Shown piece by piece: positions 32,903-41,349 of a stretch of DNA of 44,892 nt. The position numbers and the translations under genes were made by a program. The stretch's first letter is position 1; the number at the start of each line of letters is the position of its first letter. A model generated the notes under the pieces. That model saw only the letters and a list, made by a program, of their open reading frames with translations. It searched no databases and was not told the DNA's origin. This DNA is from Bacillota bacterium (GTDB lineage: Bacteria > Bacillota > Limnochordia > Limnochordales > ZCTH02-B6), in the NCBI GenBank assembly GCA_017656145.1, contig JACDOI010000018.1:1-44892 (forward strand), read 5' to 3'.

Positions 32903-33907
32903 CTAACCCCCGTCCCGAACCTCAAGGAAGCGCCAGAGCTCATCCTGAGGGTACGGTGCGAGCGGTCGCCAGCGGCGGTCCCGGCCGCGGATGCGCCGTC
33001 CCGCGGAGGGTTCGACAAACCGGCCCACCGTTGCTGCCGGGATCCCGGCCCGCCCTAGGGCGTTCACCATCGCCGCCCCATCGGGAGCCGCAATGATCAT
33101 CATTCCCGACGACAACAGCCCAAGCGGGTCCAGGCCCAGGTGCCGGCAAATTTCGGCCGTCTCTGGCCGTACCGGTACCGCGTCTTCCCAAAGCTCGCAG
33201 CCAGCGCCCGACGCTTCGCACATCTCGTCCACCGCGCCGAGCAGCCCGCCCTCGGTCGCGTCGTGCATGGCCCGGGCACCGGCCTCGACGGCCACCAGCC
33301 CGTCCTTGACAACGCTGATCTCTTGGCCGAAGGCAACCGCCCGGGACACCACGTCCGGGCCCAGCGCGCGGGCAAGCTCCTCGCGGAAGTCCGCGGCCAG
33401 GATGGCGGTCCCCTCAAGACCGGCGGCCTTGGTCACCACCATATCAAAGCCGGGCACGGCGCCGGCGGGGGTGACGTAGCGGTCCTTCCGCGCGCGGCCG
33501 ATCGCGGTCACCACCGCCACCGTTTCCCGCACCCGGGACGTCACCTCGGTGTGGCCGCCGAGGACACTTATCCCAAGCCGGTCGGCTTCGACGTGAATGT
33601 CTGCCATGAGCTCTTCGAGTTCCGCGTCCTTCGCGCCCTCGGCCAGCAGGAGAACGGCCTGCACGCCTACGGGTGCCGCTCCGCAGGCGGCCACATCGTT
33701 GGTGGCCACCAGCACTGCCAACCGCCCCGCGCCCTTGGCGGCGCCGGTGATCGGATCGCTGGAGACGACGCACACTTCCTGCCCGAAATCGACCACCGCC
33801 GAGTCAAGCCCGATGCCCGGGCCGACCAGAACGTCCGGCCGGGAGCGACCCCGGTAGGGCAGCACCAGCCGGCGCAGCTGGGCCGCGCTCAACTTCCCCA
33901 CTTTCAT
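32903..33907 (-). CDS. AIR synthase-related (PurM/HypE-like) ATP-binding protein
   Basis: Member of the PurM/HypE/ThiL/SelD superfamily, which phosphorylates an amide or thio-acid oxygen with ATP. 334 residues. The N-terminal half has VGPGIGLDSAVVDFG, VVSSDPITGAAKGAGRLAV, LVATNDVAACGAAPVGVQAV and LGGHTEVTSRVRETVAVV; the C-terminal half has the HDATEGGLLGAVDEMCEASG glycine-rich loop and SSGMMIIAAPDGAAMV. The C-terminus ends FLEVRDGG and lacks the terminal Cys that HypE uses, so a hydrogenase-maturation role is unlikely. Its ATG overlaps the stop of the aminotransferase gene (ATGA). The substrate is unknown; it is presumably linked to the aminotransferase and nitrilase-family enzyme upstream. 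Confidence 0.8.
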   Translation of the reverse strand: MKVGKLSAAQLRRLVLPYRGRSRPDVLVGPGIGLDSAVVDFGQEVCVVSSDPITGAAKGAGRLAVLVATNDVAACGAAPVGVQAVLLLAEGAKDAELEELMADIHVEADRLGISVLGGHTEVTSRVRETVAVVTAIGRARKDRYVTPAGAVPGFDMVVTKAAGLEGTAILAADFREELARALGPDVVSRAVAFGQEISVVKDGLVAVEAGARAMHDATEGGLLGAVDEMCEASGAGCELWEDAVPVRPETAEICRHLGLDPLGLLSSGMMIIAAPDGAAMVNALGRAGIPAATVGRFVEPSAGRRIRGRDRRWRPLAPYPQDELWRFLEVRDGG

Positions 33908-35265
33908 GCCAGGCCCTCCCGCTTAAGCCGCGCAAGCGCCCTTTCGAACGCGGCCACGGTCTCCTCCACGTCGGCAGGCGAATGGGCCGCGGACAAAAAG
34001 CCGCCGCTGCGCATCAGATCGACCCCTTCCAAAAGCATCGCCTTGCGCAGCGCCACGGTGCGGGGACCTTTGGCTGCCTGTTCGAGCAGCCCCGGATCCA
34101 TTCCCCGGGGAGGCTCCCCGTCGGCCGGGCCGGGCGGCTCAACGCCGAGAGCGATGTGGAACATCGAAGCTTGCCGGTACGCGTACCCGGTCACGCCGGA
34201 TCTGGCAAGCGCCCCGTTCAACCCGTCGCACAAGCGCCGGCACAATTCCGCGGCCCGGCGGATGAGCCGGCCGTCCCGCAGCTGCTTCAAGGTGGCCACC
34301 GCGGCGGCGGCCGTCAACGGGTTCCCGTTGAACGTGCCTTGGTGCGCGATCTTGCGCCGCCGGTTCCACTCCTCATCCCGGTATTCCAGGTACGCCATCA
34401 TCTCCGCGGGCCCGGCCACGGCGGCGCCGGGAAGCCCGCCGGCTACGATCTTTCCCAGGCACACCAGGTCGGCCCGGATCCCGTAATGCTCCTGGGCCCC
34501 GCCCCGGGCAAGGCGGAATCCGGTGATCACTTCATCGAAGATGAGCACCGCACCGGCTCGCCGGGTCTCTTCCCGCACCAAGGCGAGAAACTCGCGCTCC
34601 ATCGGCACAGCCCCCCAGCCCCCGCCTCCGGGTTCCACGATGACGGCCGCAACGTCCAGATCCGATAGGGCGCGGCGAAGGGCATCGGCATCCCCCGCCG
34701 GCAATGCCACGGTGGCGGCCAGCGCCGCGGGCGATGCCCCGGTCGAGGCGGTCACGCCGAAGGGTCCCCGGTTGCCGGTGACCGCCTCGTCGTGCCACCC
34801 GTGGAAGTGACCGGCGAACTTGGCCACCCGGGTTCGGCCGGTGTGGGCCCGGGCCAGCCGCATGGCCAGCTGTGTCGCTTCGGTGCCCGAATTGACGAAC
34901 CGGACCCGCTCGGCCCCCGGAACCATTTCCGTCACAAGGCGGGCCCATTCCACCTCCAGCGGGTGGCTCGCCCCGAAGTGGGTGCCCCGCTCCAGCTGCT
35001 CGGCGAGAGCCCGGCGGACGGACGGATGGCCGTGACCCAGGATGAGGGCTCCGTGACCCATCCAGTAGTCGATGAGCCGCCGGCCGTCGACCGTCCACTT
35101 GTATGGGCCTTCGGCCCGGTCGACGAACACCGGAAACGGTTCCAGCCAGCGGGAATCGTGGGTGAGCCCGCCCGGCATATGCTCCTTGGCCTCGCGGAAC
35201 AGCTCCCGGGACCGCGCGAACGTCTCCGAAAAGTCGCGCTCCAGGTCGGTTGCCTCAACCCTCAT
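33904..35265 (-). CDS. Class III aminotransferase, glutamate-1-semialdehyde-aminomutase-like
   Basis: PLP enzyme of about 453 residues. MPGGLTHDSRW near residue 30 and VDGRRLIDYWMGHGALILGH give the HemL-like N-terminus; FVNSGTEATQLAMRLARAHT binds PLP phosphate; Asp244 in LIFDEVITGFRLARGG and Lys272 in LGKIVAGGLPGA are the PLP-binding residues. It is not clearly HemL: there are no heme genes nearby, and the family contains many 1,2- or omega-aminotransferases. ATG at 35265 lies 11 bp inside the end of the nitrilase-family gene; its SD is weak, which fits translational coupling. The stop overlaps the AIR-synthase-like gene by four bases. Confidence 0.83.
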   Translation of the reverse strand: MRVEATDLERDFSETFARSRELFREAKEHMPGGLTHDSRWLEPFPVFVDRAEGPYKWTVDGRRLIDYWMGHGALILGHGHPSVRRALAEQLERGTHFGASHPLEVEWARLVTEMVPGAERVRFVNSGTEATQLAMRLARAHTGRTRVAKFAGHFHGWHDEAVTGNRGPFGVTASTGASPAALAATVALPAGDADALRRALSDLDVAAVIVEPGGGGWGAVPMEREFLALVREETRRAGAVLIFDEVITGFRLARGGAQEHYGIRADLVCLGKIVAGGLPGAAVAGPAEMMAYLEYRDEEWNRRRKIAHQGTFNGNPLTAAAAVATLKQLRDGRLIRRAAELCRRLCDGLNGALARSGVTGYAYRQASMFHIALGVEPPGPADGEPPRGMDPGLLEQAAKGPRTVALRKAMLLEGVDLMRSGGFLSAAHSPADVEETVAAFERALARLKREGLA

Positions 35266-36070
35266 GGTCCGGTCGGTCCTCCAGACGGTACGCATCCGGG
35301 CGCCGGTCCGACAAGGACGGCAGCTCGGCCCGGATCCGGTCCGCTTCTTCCAAGGACACTGTCACGGTAACGACGGCTTCTTCACCTTCCGCCGCGTCCT
35401 GCACGACCCCCCACGGGTCGATGATGCGGGAGCCGCCCGCGTACGTCAGGCCTTTCCACGAGCCCACGGTGTTGGCTGCCACGACCCAGCACTGGTTTTC
35501 CACAGCCCGGGCGGCCAAGAGCGTCTCCCAGTGCCGCTGGCGGGCAGCGGGCCACTGGGCGGCGTACAGCAGCATGCGGGCCCCGGCGGTTGCCAGGATG
35601 CGGGCCGGTTCGGGAAACCGCAAATCGTAACAAATGAGGCCCCCGACCGGTCCCGCCGCGGTTTCAAACAGCGTCAGGCCGCGACCGGCTCGAAAGTGGA
35701 GATGCTCGCCGGTCAACGGAAACAGGTGAATCTTCCGGTACGTTCCCGTGATCTGCCCGCCGGGGGCCACGTGAACCAGCGCATTGTACACCCCGCCGTC
35801 CCGGAATTCGGGAATGGATCCGAACACGGACATCCCGGCACCGGTGGCGAAGTCCCGGAGCAAGTCCAGGGTGGGTTCCCACGCTTCTTTGGCGAGGCGG
35901 TCCAGCTCGCCGTAGGCAAAGCCCGTATTCCACATCTCCGGTAACAGCGCGATCCCAGACCGGCGCCGGGCCGCCTCCTCCAGCAGGCGGCCGGCCCGGG
36001 CAATGTTTGCCCGAACATCGCCGGCTACGACCGGCATCTGGATGGCGCTTACCGTGATGCGGCGTTCCAT
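35255..36070 (-). CDS. Carbon-nitrogen hydrolase (nitrilase/omega-amidase family)
   Basis: Hydrolyses an amide or nitrile through a Glu-Lys-Cys triad. 271 residues. The triad is Glu45 (LLPEMWNTGF), Lys113 (YRKIHLFPL) and Cys147 (LICYDLRFPEPARIL). It resembles omega-amidase/YafV-type enzymes, which act on alpha-keto acid amides, but beta-ureidopropionase- and N-carbamoylase-like members share this pattern. It is 78 bp after the alanine dehydrogenase gene and overlaps the aminotransferase start, so an amino-nitrogen metabolic role in the same pathway is likely. Confidence 0.85.
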   Translation of the reverse strand: MERRITVSAIQMPVVAGDVRANIARAGRLLEEAARRRSGIALLPEMWNTGFAYGELDRLAKEAWEPTLDLLRDFATGAGMSVFGSIPEFRDGGVYNALVHVAPGGQITGTYRKIHLFPLTGEHLHFRAGRGLTLFETAAGPVGGLICYDLRFPEPARILATAGARMLLYAAQWPAARQRHWETLLAARAVENQCWVVAANTVGSWKGLTYAGGSRIIDPWGVVQDAAEGEEAVVTVTVSLEEADRIRAELPSLSDRRPDAYRLEDRPDHEG

Positions 36071-36148
36071 CGGTTCACGCTCCTTGGGTCTCCCCCTTGA
36101 GGTTGCCGCTGCCCGGTTCAGACCGCTTTGGCTCCCTGCGGCCAGCCG

Positions 36149-37270
36149 CTAGCGGGGCAAAAGCTCCGGCAGCTCCGTAAAGGGCAGGCCGTGGGCGTCG
36201 GCCACCGCCTGCAAGGTCACGTGGCCGTCGTAGCAGTTGACGCCCTTGGCCAGAGCGGCGTTTTCCTGCACGGCCCGGACGAATCCTTTGTCGGCCACCT
36301 GCTGGATGAACGGCAAGGTGGCGTTGGTCAGCGCCAGCGTCGACGTGCGGGGTACCGCGCCGGGCATGTTGGCCACCGCATAGTGGATGACGCCGTGCTT
36401 TTCATACGTCGGATTCCGATGGGTCGTCACCCGGTCCGCGGTTTCCACGCATCCGCCCTGGTCGATGGCGACGTCGACGATGACCGCGCCTTGCTTCATT
36501 TGTCGAACCATGTCCTCTGTGACTAGCCGGGGCGCCCGGGCGCCGGGAACCAGCACCGCACCGATGAGCAGGTCCGCGTACGCGACGGAGCGCTCGATGT
36601 TGTACCGGTTCGACATGACGGTGATGCGGTTGCCGTGAAGAACTTCTTCCAGGTAGCGCAACCGGCGGGCATCCTTGTCGATCAAGGTCACATGGGCCCC
36701 CATACCGAGGGCGATGTGGGCCGCGTTGGTACCGACGGTGCCGGCGCCGATGATGACGACGTTGGCCGGAGGCACACCGGGCACACCTCCAAGGAGCACC
36801 CCTCGGCCGCCGCGGGACTTCTCGAGAAACTGTGCTCCAACCTGCACCGCCATGCGCCCGGCAACCTCGCTCATGGGGATGAGAAGCGGCAGCGACCCGT
36901 CAGCCAGTTGAATGGTCTCATACGCAATGGCCGTCACCCGGGCCTCCAGTAGCCTCCGGGTGAGGGGTTCGAACGCCGCCAGGTGCAGGTAGGTGAACAA
37001 GATCTGCCCTTCCCGGAGAAATCCGTACTCGCTGGGTTCAGGCTCTTTGACCTTGACGATCATGTCGGCCCGTTCATACACCTCCGGGCCGTCAGTGGCC
37101 AGTTCGGCCCCGGCAGCCACATACTCGTCGTCCAGCATGGCGCTGCCTGTACCGGCTCCCCGCTCGACGATGACCCGGTGGCCGGCCTTGACCAGCTCCT
37201 CGACACCCGCGGGCGTCATGGCCACCCGGTTTTCCCCTTCCTTCAGCTCCCGCGGCACACCGACAATCAC
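36149..37270 (-). CDS. ald: Alanine dehydrogenase
   Basis: NAD-dependent interconversion of L-alanine and pyruvate plus ammonia. About 373 residues, the family length. The N-terminus IVGVPRELKEGENRVAMTPA, the catalytic His in LFTYLHLAAF, Lys in VKVKEPEPSEY, the dinucleotide motif IIGAGTVGTNAAHIALGMGA and VANMPGAVPRTSTLALTNAT are diagnostic. GTG at 37270 has GGGAGG about eight bases upstream. It follows pyk by 73 bp, so pyruvate kinase and the pyruvate-aminating enzyme sit in one run. Confidence 0.95.
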   Translation of the reverse strand: MIVGVPRELKEGENRVAMTPAGVEELVKAGHRVIVERGAGTGSAMLDDEYVAAGAELATDGPEVYERADMIVKVKEPEPSEYGFLREGQILFTYLHLAAFEPLTRRLLEARVTAIAYETIQLADGSLPLLIPMSEVAGRMAVQVGAQFLEKSRGGRGVLLGGVPGVPPANVVIIGAGTVGTNAAHIALGMGAHVTLIDKDARRLRYLEEVLHGNRITVMSNRYNIERSVAYADLLIGAVLVPGARAPRLVTEDMVRQMKQGAVIVDVAIDQGGCVETADRVTTHRNPTYEKHGVIHYAVANMPGAVPRTSTLALTNATLPFIQQVADKGFVRAVQENAALAKGVNCYDGHVTLQAVADAHGLPFTELPELLPR

Positions 37271-37343
37271 CCGGCATTCCTCCCTGAACGGGTGCCGTCT
37301 CGACGGACCGGTTGCCCGGGCCGGCGGCACCGTCTCGTTAACG

Positions 37344-38759
37344 CTAGCCCCCGTTGACGGTGTAGACTTGGAGCAAATTGGTGGACCCCGGCTCTCCGGT
37401 CTTCACGCCTGCAGTGATGATCACCCGGTCTCCCTTGCGCACGTAGCCGTGGCGCTCGGCCGCATCGACAGCCACATCGATCATGTCGTCGATGTTGCGG
37501 GTATACGGCACCACGATGGGCTCTACTCCCCACACCAGCGACAGGCGGCGGGCCACCTCCGGGAAAGGAGTCATGGCCAGGATCGGCGTCCCCGGCCGGA
37601 ACTTGGACACCATCCGGGCGGTGCTGCCCGACTGGGTGGACGTCAAAATGGCCGCCGCGTGCAAATCGGACGCCGCCCGGCACGTCGCGTAGCTGATGGC
37701 CTCGGCAATGGACGGCGACGGGCCGCTGGTGCGGCCGGCCAGCAACTGATCATACACGATGGCTCCTTCGGTGCGGCGGGCGATCCGGTCCATGACCCGG
37801 ACCGCGGCCACCGGGTAGCGCCCCGCCGCGGTTTCGCCCGAAAGCATCACAGCATCGGTCCCGTCGAAGATGGCGGTGGCCACGTCGGTGACTTCGGCCC
37901 GGGTGGGTCGAGGGTTGTGCACCATCGATTCGAGCATCTGGGTCGCGGTGATGACCGGCTTCCCCCGGCGGTTGCACGCCGCGATGATCCGCTTTTGCAC
38001 GAGGGGCACTTCCTCAGCCGGGATTTGCACGCCCAGATCGCCCCGGGCCACCATCAGGCCGTCGGCCTCGTCCGCGATCTCTTCGAGATGCCGCACCCCT
38101 TCGTGGTTCTCGATCTTCGCGATGACCGGCTGCTCTCCGCCCGCTTCCCGAATGGCCTGCTTCACCTGAACCACGTGCTCCGGGCGCCGGACGAACGAAG
38201 CCGCCACGAAGTCCACTCCGTGGGCGACGCCGAACCGGATGCACTCCCGGTCCGTTTCGGTGAGGGCCGGCCAGTCCAGCTCGGCCCCCGGCAGCGTCAC
38301 GCCCTTGCGCGATCGCAGCTGGCCGCCGGTGACGACCCGGCAGTGCGCGAGTCCTCCTTCGATGCGCTCGACCCGCAGTTCGATGAGGCCGTCGTCCAGG
38401 TAGACAGTGCCGCCCGGCTGTAGCAGGCGGGCAAAGGACGGGTAGCTGACCGAGGCCCGGGACGCGTCCCCGGTGATCGGCTCGCTGGTGAGAGTAAAGG
38501 TTTCTCCGGACTCCAAGAAAACAGGATCGGGCTCGAGATCGCCGATGCGGATCTTCGGGCCCTGAATGTCCAGCAAAATGCCGATGTGGCGCCCCGCCTG
38601 GGCCGCCGCTTCCCGGATCCGTTGGATGCGGGAGGCCTGCTCCTTTAGGCTGCTGTGGGAAGCGTTCAACCTGGCCACGTCCATGCCGGCCCCGATCAGC
38701 TCTTGCAGCAGGCCGTCGCTGGACGGACCAATGGTACAGACGATCTTGGTGCGGCGCAA
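37344..38759 (-). CDS. pyk: Pyruvate kinase
   Basis: Last step of glycolysis, phosphoenolpyruvate plus ADP to pyruvate plus ATP. About 471 residues. RRTKIVCTIGPSSDG begins the barrel; IAKIENHEGVRHLEEI holds the active Lys and Glu, ARGDLGVQIPAEEVPLVQK the metal Asp, ITATQMLESMVHNPRPTRAE the signature, and AVMLSGETAAGRYPVAAV follows. It lacks the extra C-terminal PEP-utiliser-like domain of Bacillus enzymes. TTG at 38759 has a perfect AAGGAGG eight bases upstream, better than the GTG overlapping the accA stop. It is 29 bp after accA. Confidence 0.95.
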   Translation of the reverse strand: MRRTKIVCTIGPSSDGLLQELIGAGMDVARLNASHSSLKEQASRIQRIREAAAQAGRHIGILLDIQGPKIRIGDLEPDPVFLESGETFTLTSEPITGDASRASVSYPSFARLLQPGGTVYLDDGLIELRVERIEGGLAHCRVVTGGQLRSRKGVTLPGAELDWPALTETDRECIRFGVAHGVDFVAASFVRRPEHVVQVKQAIREAGGEQPVIAKIENHEGVRHLEEIADEADGLMVARGDLGVQIPAEEVPLVQKRIIAACNRRGKPVITATQMLESMVHNPRPTRAEVTDVATAIFDGTDAVMLSGETAAGRYPVAAVRVMDRIARRTEGAIVYDQLLAGRTSGPSPSIAEAISYATCRAASDLHAAAILTSTQSGSTARMVSKFRPGTPILAMTPFPEVARRLSLVWGVEPIVVPYTRNIDDMIDVAVDAAERHGYVRKGDRVIITAGVKTGEPGSTNLLQVYTVNGG

Positions 38760-38788
38760 GCCCCGAACCTCCTTCGGCTGCCGCCGGG

Positions 38789-39793
38789 TCACGCCTCCGC
38801 CTGCCCGCTGCGGATGGCTTCGAGCCGCTCCGCCGTTTGTTCCTGCAGGCGTCCCATGGCCCGATACTTCTTGAGCCGGCGATCCAGCAGCTCGTCGGGG
38901 TCCAGGGCCATAAGCTCCCGGAGATGGCGCAGCACCGCTTCCTTGAGCCGCCGGGCGACTTCCTCCCGGTCCCGGTGCGCCCCGCCCAGCGGCTCGGGAA
39001 TGATCTCGTCGATCACGCCCAGCTCCAGCAAATCCCGGGCACCGAGCTTCAAAACGCCCGCCGCCTCCGGGGCCCGGCCGGTATCCTTCCACAGGATCTC
39101 AGCGCACATCTCGGGGGAGATCACCGAGTACCACGCGTTTTCCATCATCAGCACCCGGTCGCCGACACCGATGGCCAGCGCCCCGCCGCTGCCCCCTTCG
39201 CCGGTGATGACGCACACGACGGGTACCCGCAGAAACGACATGCGCCGGATGTTTTCGGCGATGACCACCCCTTGCCCCCTCTGCTCGGCCTCAATGCCCG
39301 GGTACGCACCCACCACATCAATCAAGGAAAGAATGGGCCGGCCGAACTTTTCCGCCTGAACCATGAGGCGCAGGGCCTTGCGGTACCCCTCCGGATGGGG
39401 AAGCCCGAAGTTTCGGCGGATGTTTTCCTTGGTGTCCCGGCCCTTTTGCGGTCCGACGACCGTGATGGGAATGCCGTCCAAGAGCGCCACGCCGCCCACC
39501 ATCGCTTCATCGTTCCGGACGCACCGGTCGCCAGACAGCTCGAGAAAGTCGGTGCAGATCATGCCGATGTAGTCCAACGTGGTCGGACGGCGAGGATGCC
39601 GGGCCAGCTGAACCCGCTGCCACGGAGTGAGATTGCTGAAAATCTCGGCCCGCAACCGGTCGGCCTTCCGCTCCAAGGTGGCGATTTCCTGGCTGAAATC
39701 GATGCCCTTCTCCTTGGTGAACGCTTGCAGCTCCCGGATGCGGTTTTCCAGTTCCACAAGGGGGCGCTCCCACTCAAAGACGCCGTTGACCAC
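38789..39793 (-). CDS. accA: Acetyl-CoA carboxylase carboxyltransferase subunit alpha
   Basis: With AccD forms the carboxyltransferase that makes malonyl-CoA. About 334 residues. The N-terminus FEWERPLVELENRIRELQAF and the FSNLTPWQRVQLARHPRRPT segment, GGVALLDGIPITVVGPQKGR, LSLIDVVGAYPGIEAEQRGQ and CVITGEGGSGGALAIGVGDR are the AccA landmarks. GTG at 39793 has GGAGG seven bases upstream. It starts 11 bp after accD. The open frame extends far into accD but is not translated there. Confidence 0.95.
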   Translation of the reverse strand: MVNGVFEWERPLVELENRIRELQAFTKEKGIDFSQEIATLERKADRLRAEIFSNLTPWQRVQLARHPRRPTTLDYIGMICTDFLELSGDRCVRNDEAMVGGVALLDGIPITVVGPQKGRDTKENIRRNFGLPHPEGYRKALRLMVQAEKFGRPILSLIDVVGAYPGIEAEQRGQGVVIAENIRRMSFLRVPVVCVITGEGGSGGALAIGVGDRVLMMENAWYSVISPEMCAEILWKDTGRAPEAAGVLKLGARDLLELGVIDEIIPEPLGGAHRDREEVARRLKEAVLRHLRELMALDPDELLDRRLKKYRAMGRLQEQTAERLEAIRSGQAEA

Positions 39794-39804
39794 CCGGAGG
39801 CCTC

Positions 39805-40695
39805 CTATCTTGCGTGAAGACGCAGGATCTGCGCCAGGACGGGCCGCAGCTCCTTGCGTTGCACAATCCGGTCGATCATGCCGTGTTTCAAGGCGAACTC
39901 GGACGTCTGAAACCCGCTGGGCAACGGCTGGCGAATCGTGCGTTCGACGATGCGGGGACCGGCGAACCCGATAAGGGCTCCCGGTTCCGCGAGGATGTAA
40001 TCGCCGAGGGACGCGAAGCTCGCGTACACCCCGCCCATGGTCGGGTTGGTGAGAACCGAAACGTACGGCCGGCCGGAGCGCCCGAAACGCTCCACGGCCT
40101 GGCACGTCTTGGCCATCTGCATCAACGATAAAATGCCTTCCTGCATGCGGGCGCCGCCGCCGCCGCCTGACACGACGATCACCGGCAGGCACCGCTCGGC
40201 GGCCCGTTCGAACAGCCGGGCCAGCTTTTCGCCGACGACCGAGCCCATGCTGCCGCTGAAGAAGGCGAAGTCCAAAATCCCAACGGCCACGGGGTAGTTT
40301 TCCAGCCGGCCGACCCCCGTGACGATCGCCTCCCGCAGGCCGGTCTTCTCCTGCGTGCGGGCCAGCTTCTCCTCATAGCCCGGGAATCCCAAAGGGTTAA
40401 CGGTGGCGACTTCCCCGTCCCATTCTTCGAACGTCTCGACGCTGTCCAAAATCTGCGCCAGGCGTTCCATAGCGCCGACATGAAAATGGTGGCCACACCG
40501 GGAGCATACGTGCAAGTTTTTGGACAGCTCCCGCTGGTACAAGATGCTCTGGCAGCCCGGGCACTTGGCCCACAGGCCATCGGGCACCTCTTTGGGCTTC
40601 GGAGCCGGAGGCCGGACCGGGCCGGCCTCCCCTTGGACCGGCTTGACCGTCACGTATTTCGGCTTCGTGCGGAACAGATCTTTCAACGTCGCCAT
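39805..40695 (-). CDS. accD: Acetyl-CoA carboxylase carboxyltransferase subunit beta
   Basis: Biotin-carboxyl-transferring partner of AccA. 296 residues. Zinc ribbon Cys45, Cys48, Cys64 and Cys67 (AKCPGCQSILY and HVCSRCGHHFHV), then GRLENYPVAVGILDFAFFSG, PVIVVSGGGGGARMQEGILS, LTNPTMGGVYASFASLGDYI and FAGPRIVERTIRQPLPSGFQ are in the normal order. The zinc ribbon is known to bind accDA mRNA in E. coli; whether that applies here is unknown. The small DUF2007-like gene lies 18 bp upstream. Confidence 0.96.
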   Translation of the reverse strand: MATLKDLFRTKPKYVTVKPVQGEAGPVRPPAPKPKEVPDGLWAKCPGCQSILYQRELSKNLHVCSRCGHHFHVGAMERLAQILDSVETFEEWDGEVATVNPLGFPGYEEKLARTQEKTGLREAIVTGVGRLENYPVAVGILDFAFFSGSMGSVVGEKLARLFERAAERCLPVIVVSGGGGGARMQEGILSLMQMAKTCQAVERFGRSGRPYVSVLTNPTMGGVYASFASLGDYILAEPGALIGFAGPRIVERTIRQPLPSGFQTSEFALKHGMIDRIVQRKELRPVLAQILRLHAR

Positions 40696-40713
40696 GGTTC
40701 CACCGCTCGCCCT

Positions 40714-40908
40714 TCAGCGCCCCAGGGTCTCGGCCAAAACCTCATGGGCTTCTTCCGCCTCCGCCTCCGGCACGAGCAGCTCTACGGCCTCCGCGTTGCG
40801 GGGCTCACCCACCGGCCGCATCCGCACCAGAAGACCTTCTCGCTCCAGCACCTGGCGGACCCGCTGGCCCGCGGCCAGGTTGCGCGCGATGTAAATCACC
40901 GTCCACAT
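40714..40908 (-). CDS. Small DUF2007-like protein
   Basis: 64 residues: MWTVIYIARNLAAGQRVRQV, then LVRMRPVGEPRNAEAVELLV and a C-terminal helix with PEAEAEEAHEVLAETL. The ferredoxin-like beta-alpha-beta pattern resembles the DUF2007 'signal transducing' family, members of which I recall in front of accD in other Bacillota. ATG at 40908 has GGAGGGGAG upstream. It is 18 bp before accD and 83 bp after mtrB. The function is unknown. Confidence 0.65.
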   Translation of the reverse strand: MWTVIYIARNLAAGQRVRQVLEREGLLVRMRPVGEPRNAEAVELLVPEAEAEEAHEVLAETLGR

Positions 40909-40991
40909 GCCCAGGCGTCTCCCCTCCGGCCCGTCAACTCGGATTGCGACGGACTGCCCGACCGGGCCGTTGCCCCCGCGCCCCGGGCCGC

Positions 40992-41219
40992 TTACGCGCC
41001 AGCTTCGACCCGCCCGTGACGGGTGAGGATCTCTGCCCGGCCCCGGACCTTGATGGCCGATGTATGCTCGGTGAACTGGGCCACCATGACCTCGCCCTTG
41101 TCCAGTTTCTCGCTATGATGGAACCGGGTTTCCTTGCCCCGGGTGAGGCCGATGATGGTCACCCCGTCCTGCAACGCCTTAATGACGACGAAGTCGCCCT
41201 GAATGGCGGTCTCAGCCAC
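40992..41219 (-). CDS. mtrB: Transcription attenuation protein MtrB (TRAP, trp RNA-binding)
   Basis: Forms an 11-subunit ring that, with tryptophan bound, wraps RNA containing spaced GAG/UAG triplets and attenuates trp genes. 75 residues from GTG at 41219, exactly the Bacillus length. The body [40 protein letters not shown] and TSAIKVRG is strongly conserved, and the RNA-binding Lys38, Lys57 and Arg59 (Bacillus K37, K56, R58) are present. GGAGG lies eight bases before the GTG; the open frame to 41291 would add an unrelated tail. It is the first gene of the accDA unit. No trp genes are in the window. Confidence 0.93.
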   Translation of the reverse strand: MAETAIQGDFVVIKALQDGVTIIGLTRGKETRFHHSEKLDKGEVMVAQFTEHTSAIKVRGRAEILTRHGRVEAGA

Positions 41220-41319
41220 GTAGCCCGCCTCCGCGCCGGCATCAATACAACAAGGCGGGTGCCCGAGGCGGGTACCCTGCCTTACAGACAAAACCCTTTG
41301 CCGTGTGGATTTCGCCCCA
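41220..41319 (-). promoter_or_regulatory. mtrB leader able to sequester the mtrB ribosome binding site
   Basis: About 95 nt of predicted leader. On the minus strand two copies of CCCGCCT (in GTACCCGCCTCGG and GCACCCGCCTTG) lie upstream of the SD region GGAGGCGGG. CCCGCCTC pairs perfectly with GAGGCGGG, which covers the SD. The first copy can also pair locally with AGGCAGGGTAC. These mutually exclusive pairings suggest translational control of mtrB. No run of GAG/UAG triplets is apparent, so direct TRAP autoregulation is not supported. Confidence 0.45.
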
Positions 41320-41349
41320 ATTATATCCCCCGGCCGCGCGCGGTGTCAA
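41320..41349 (-). promoter_or_regulatory. Consensus sigma-A promoter of the mtrB-accDA operon
   Basis: On the minus strand a perfect TTGACA (41344-41349), an 18-base spacer and a perfect TATAAT (41320-41325). The -35 overlaps the pgpA stop codon. It is the strongest promoter match in the window and would start the mtrB, DUF2007-like, accD, accA, pyk message near 41313. Confidence 0.85.
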
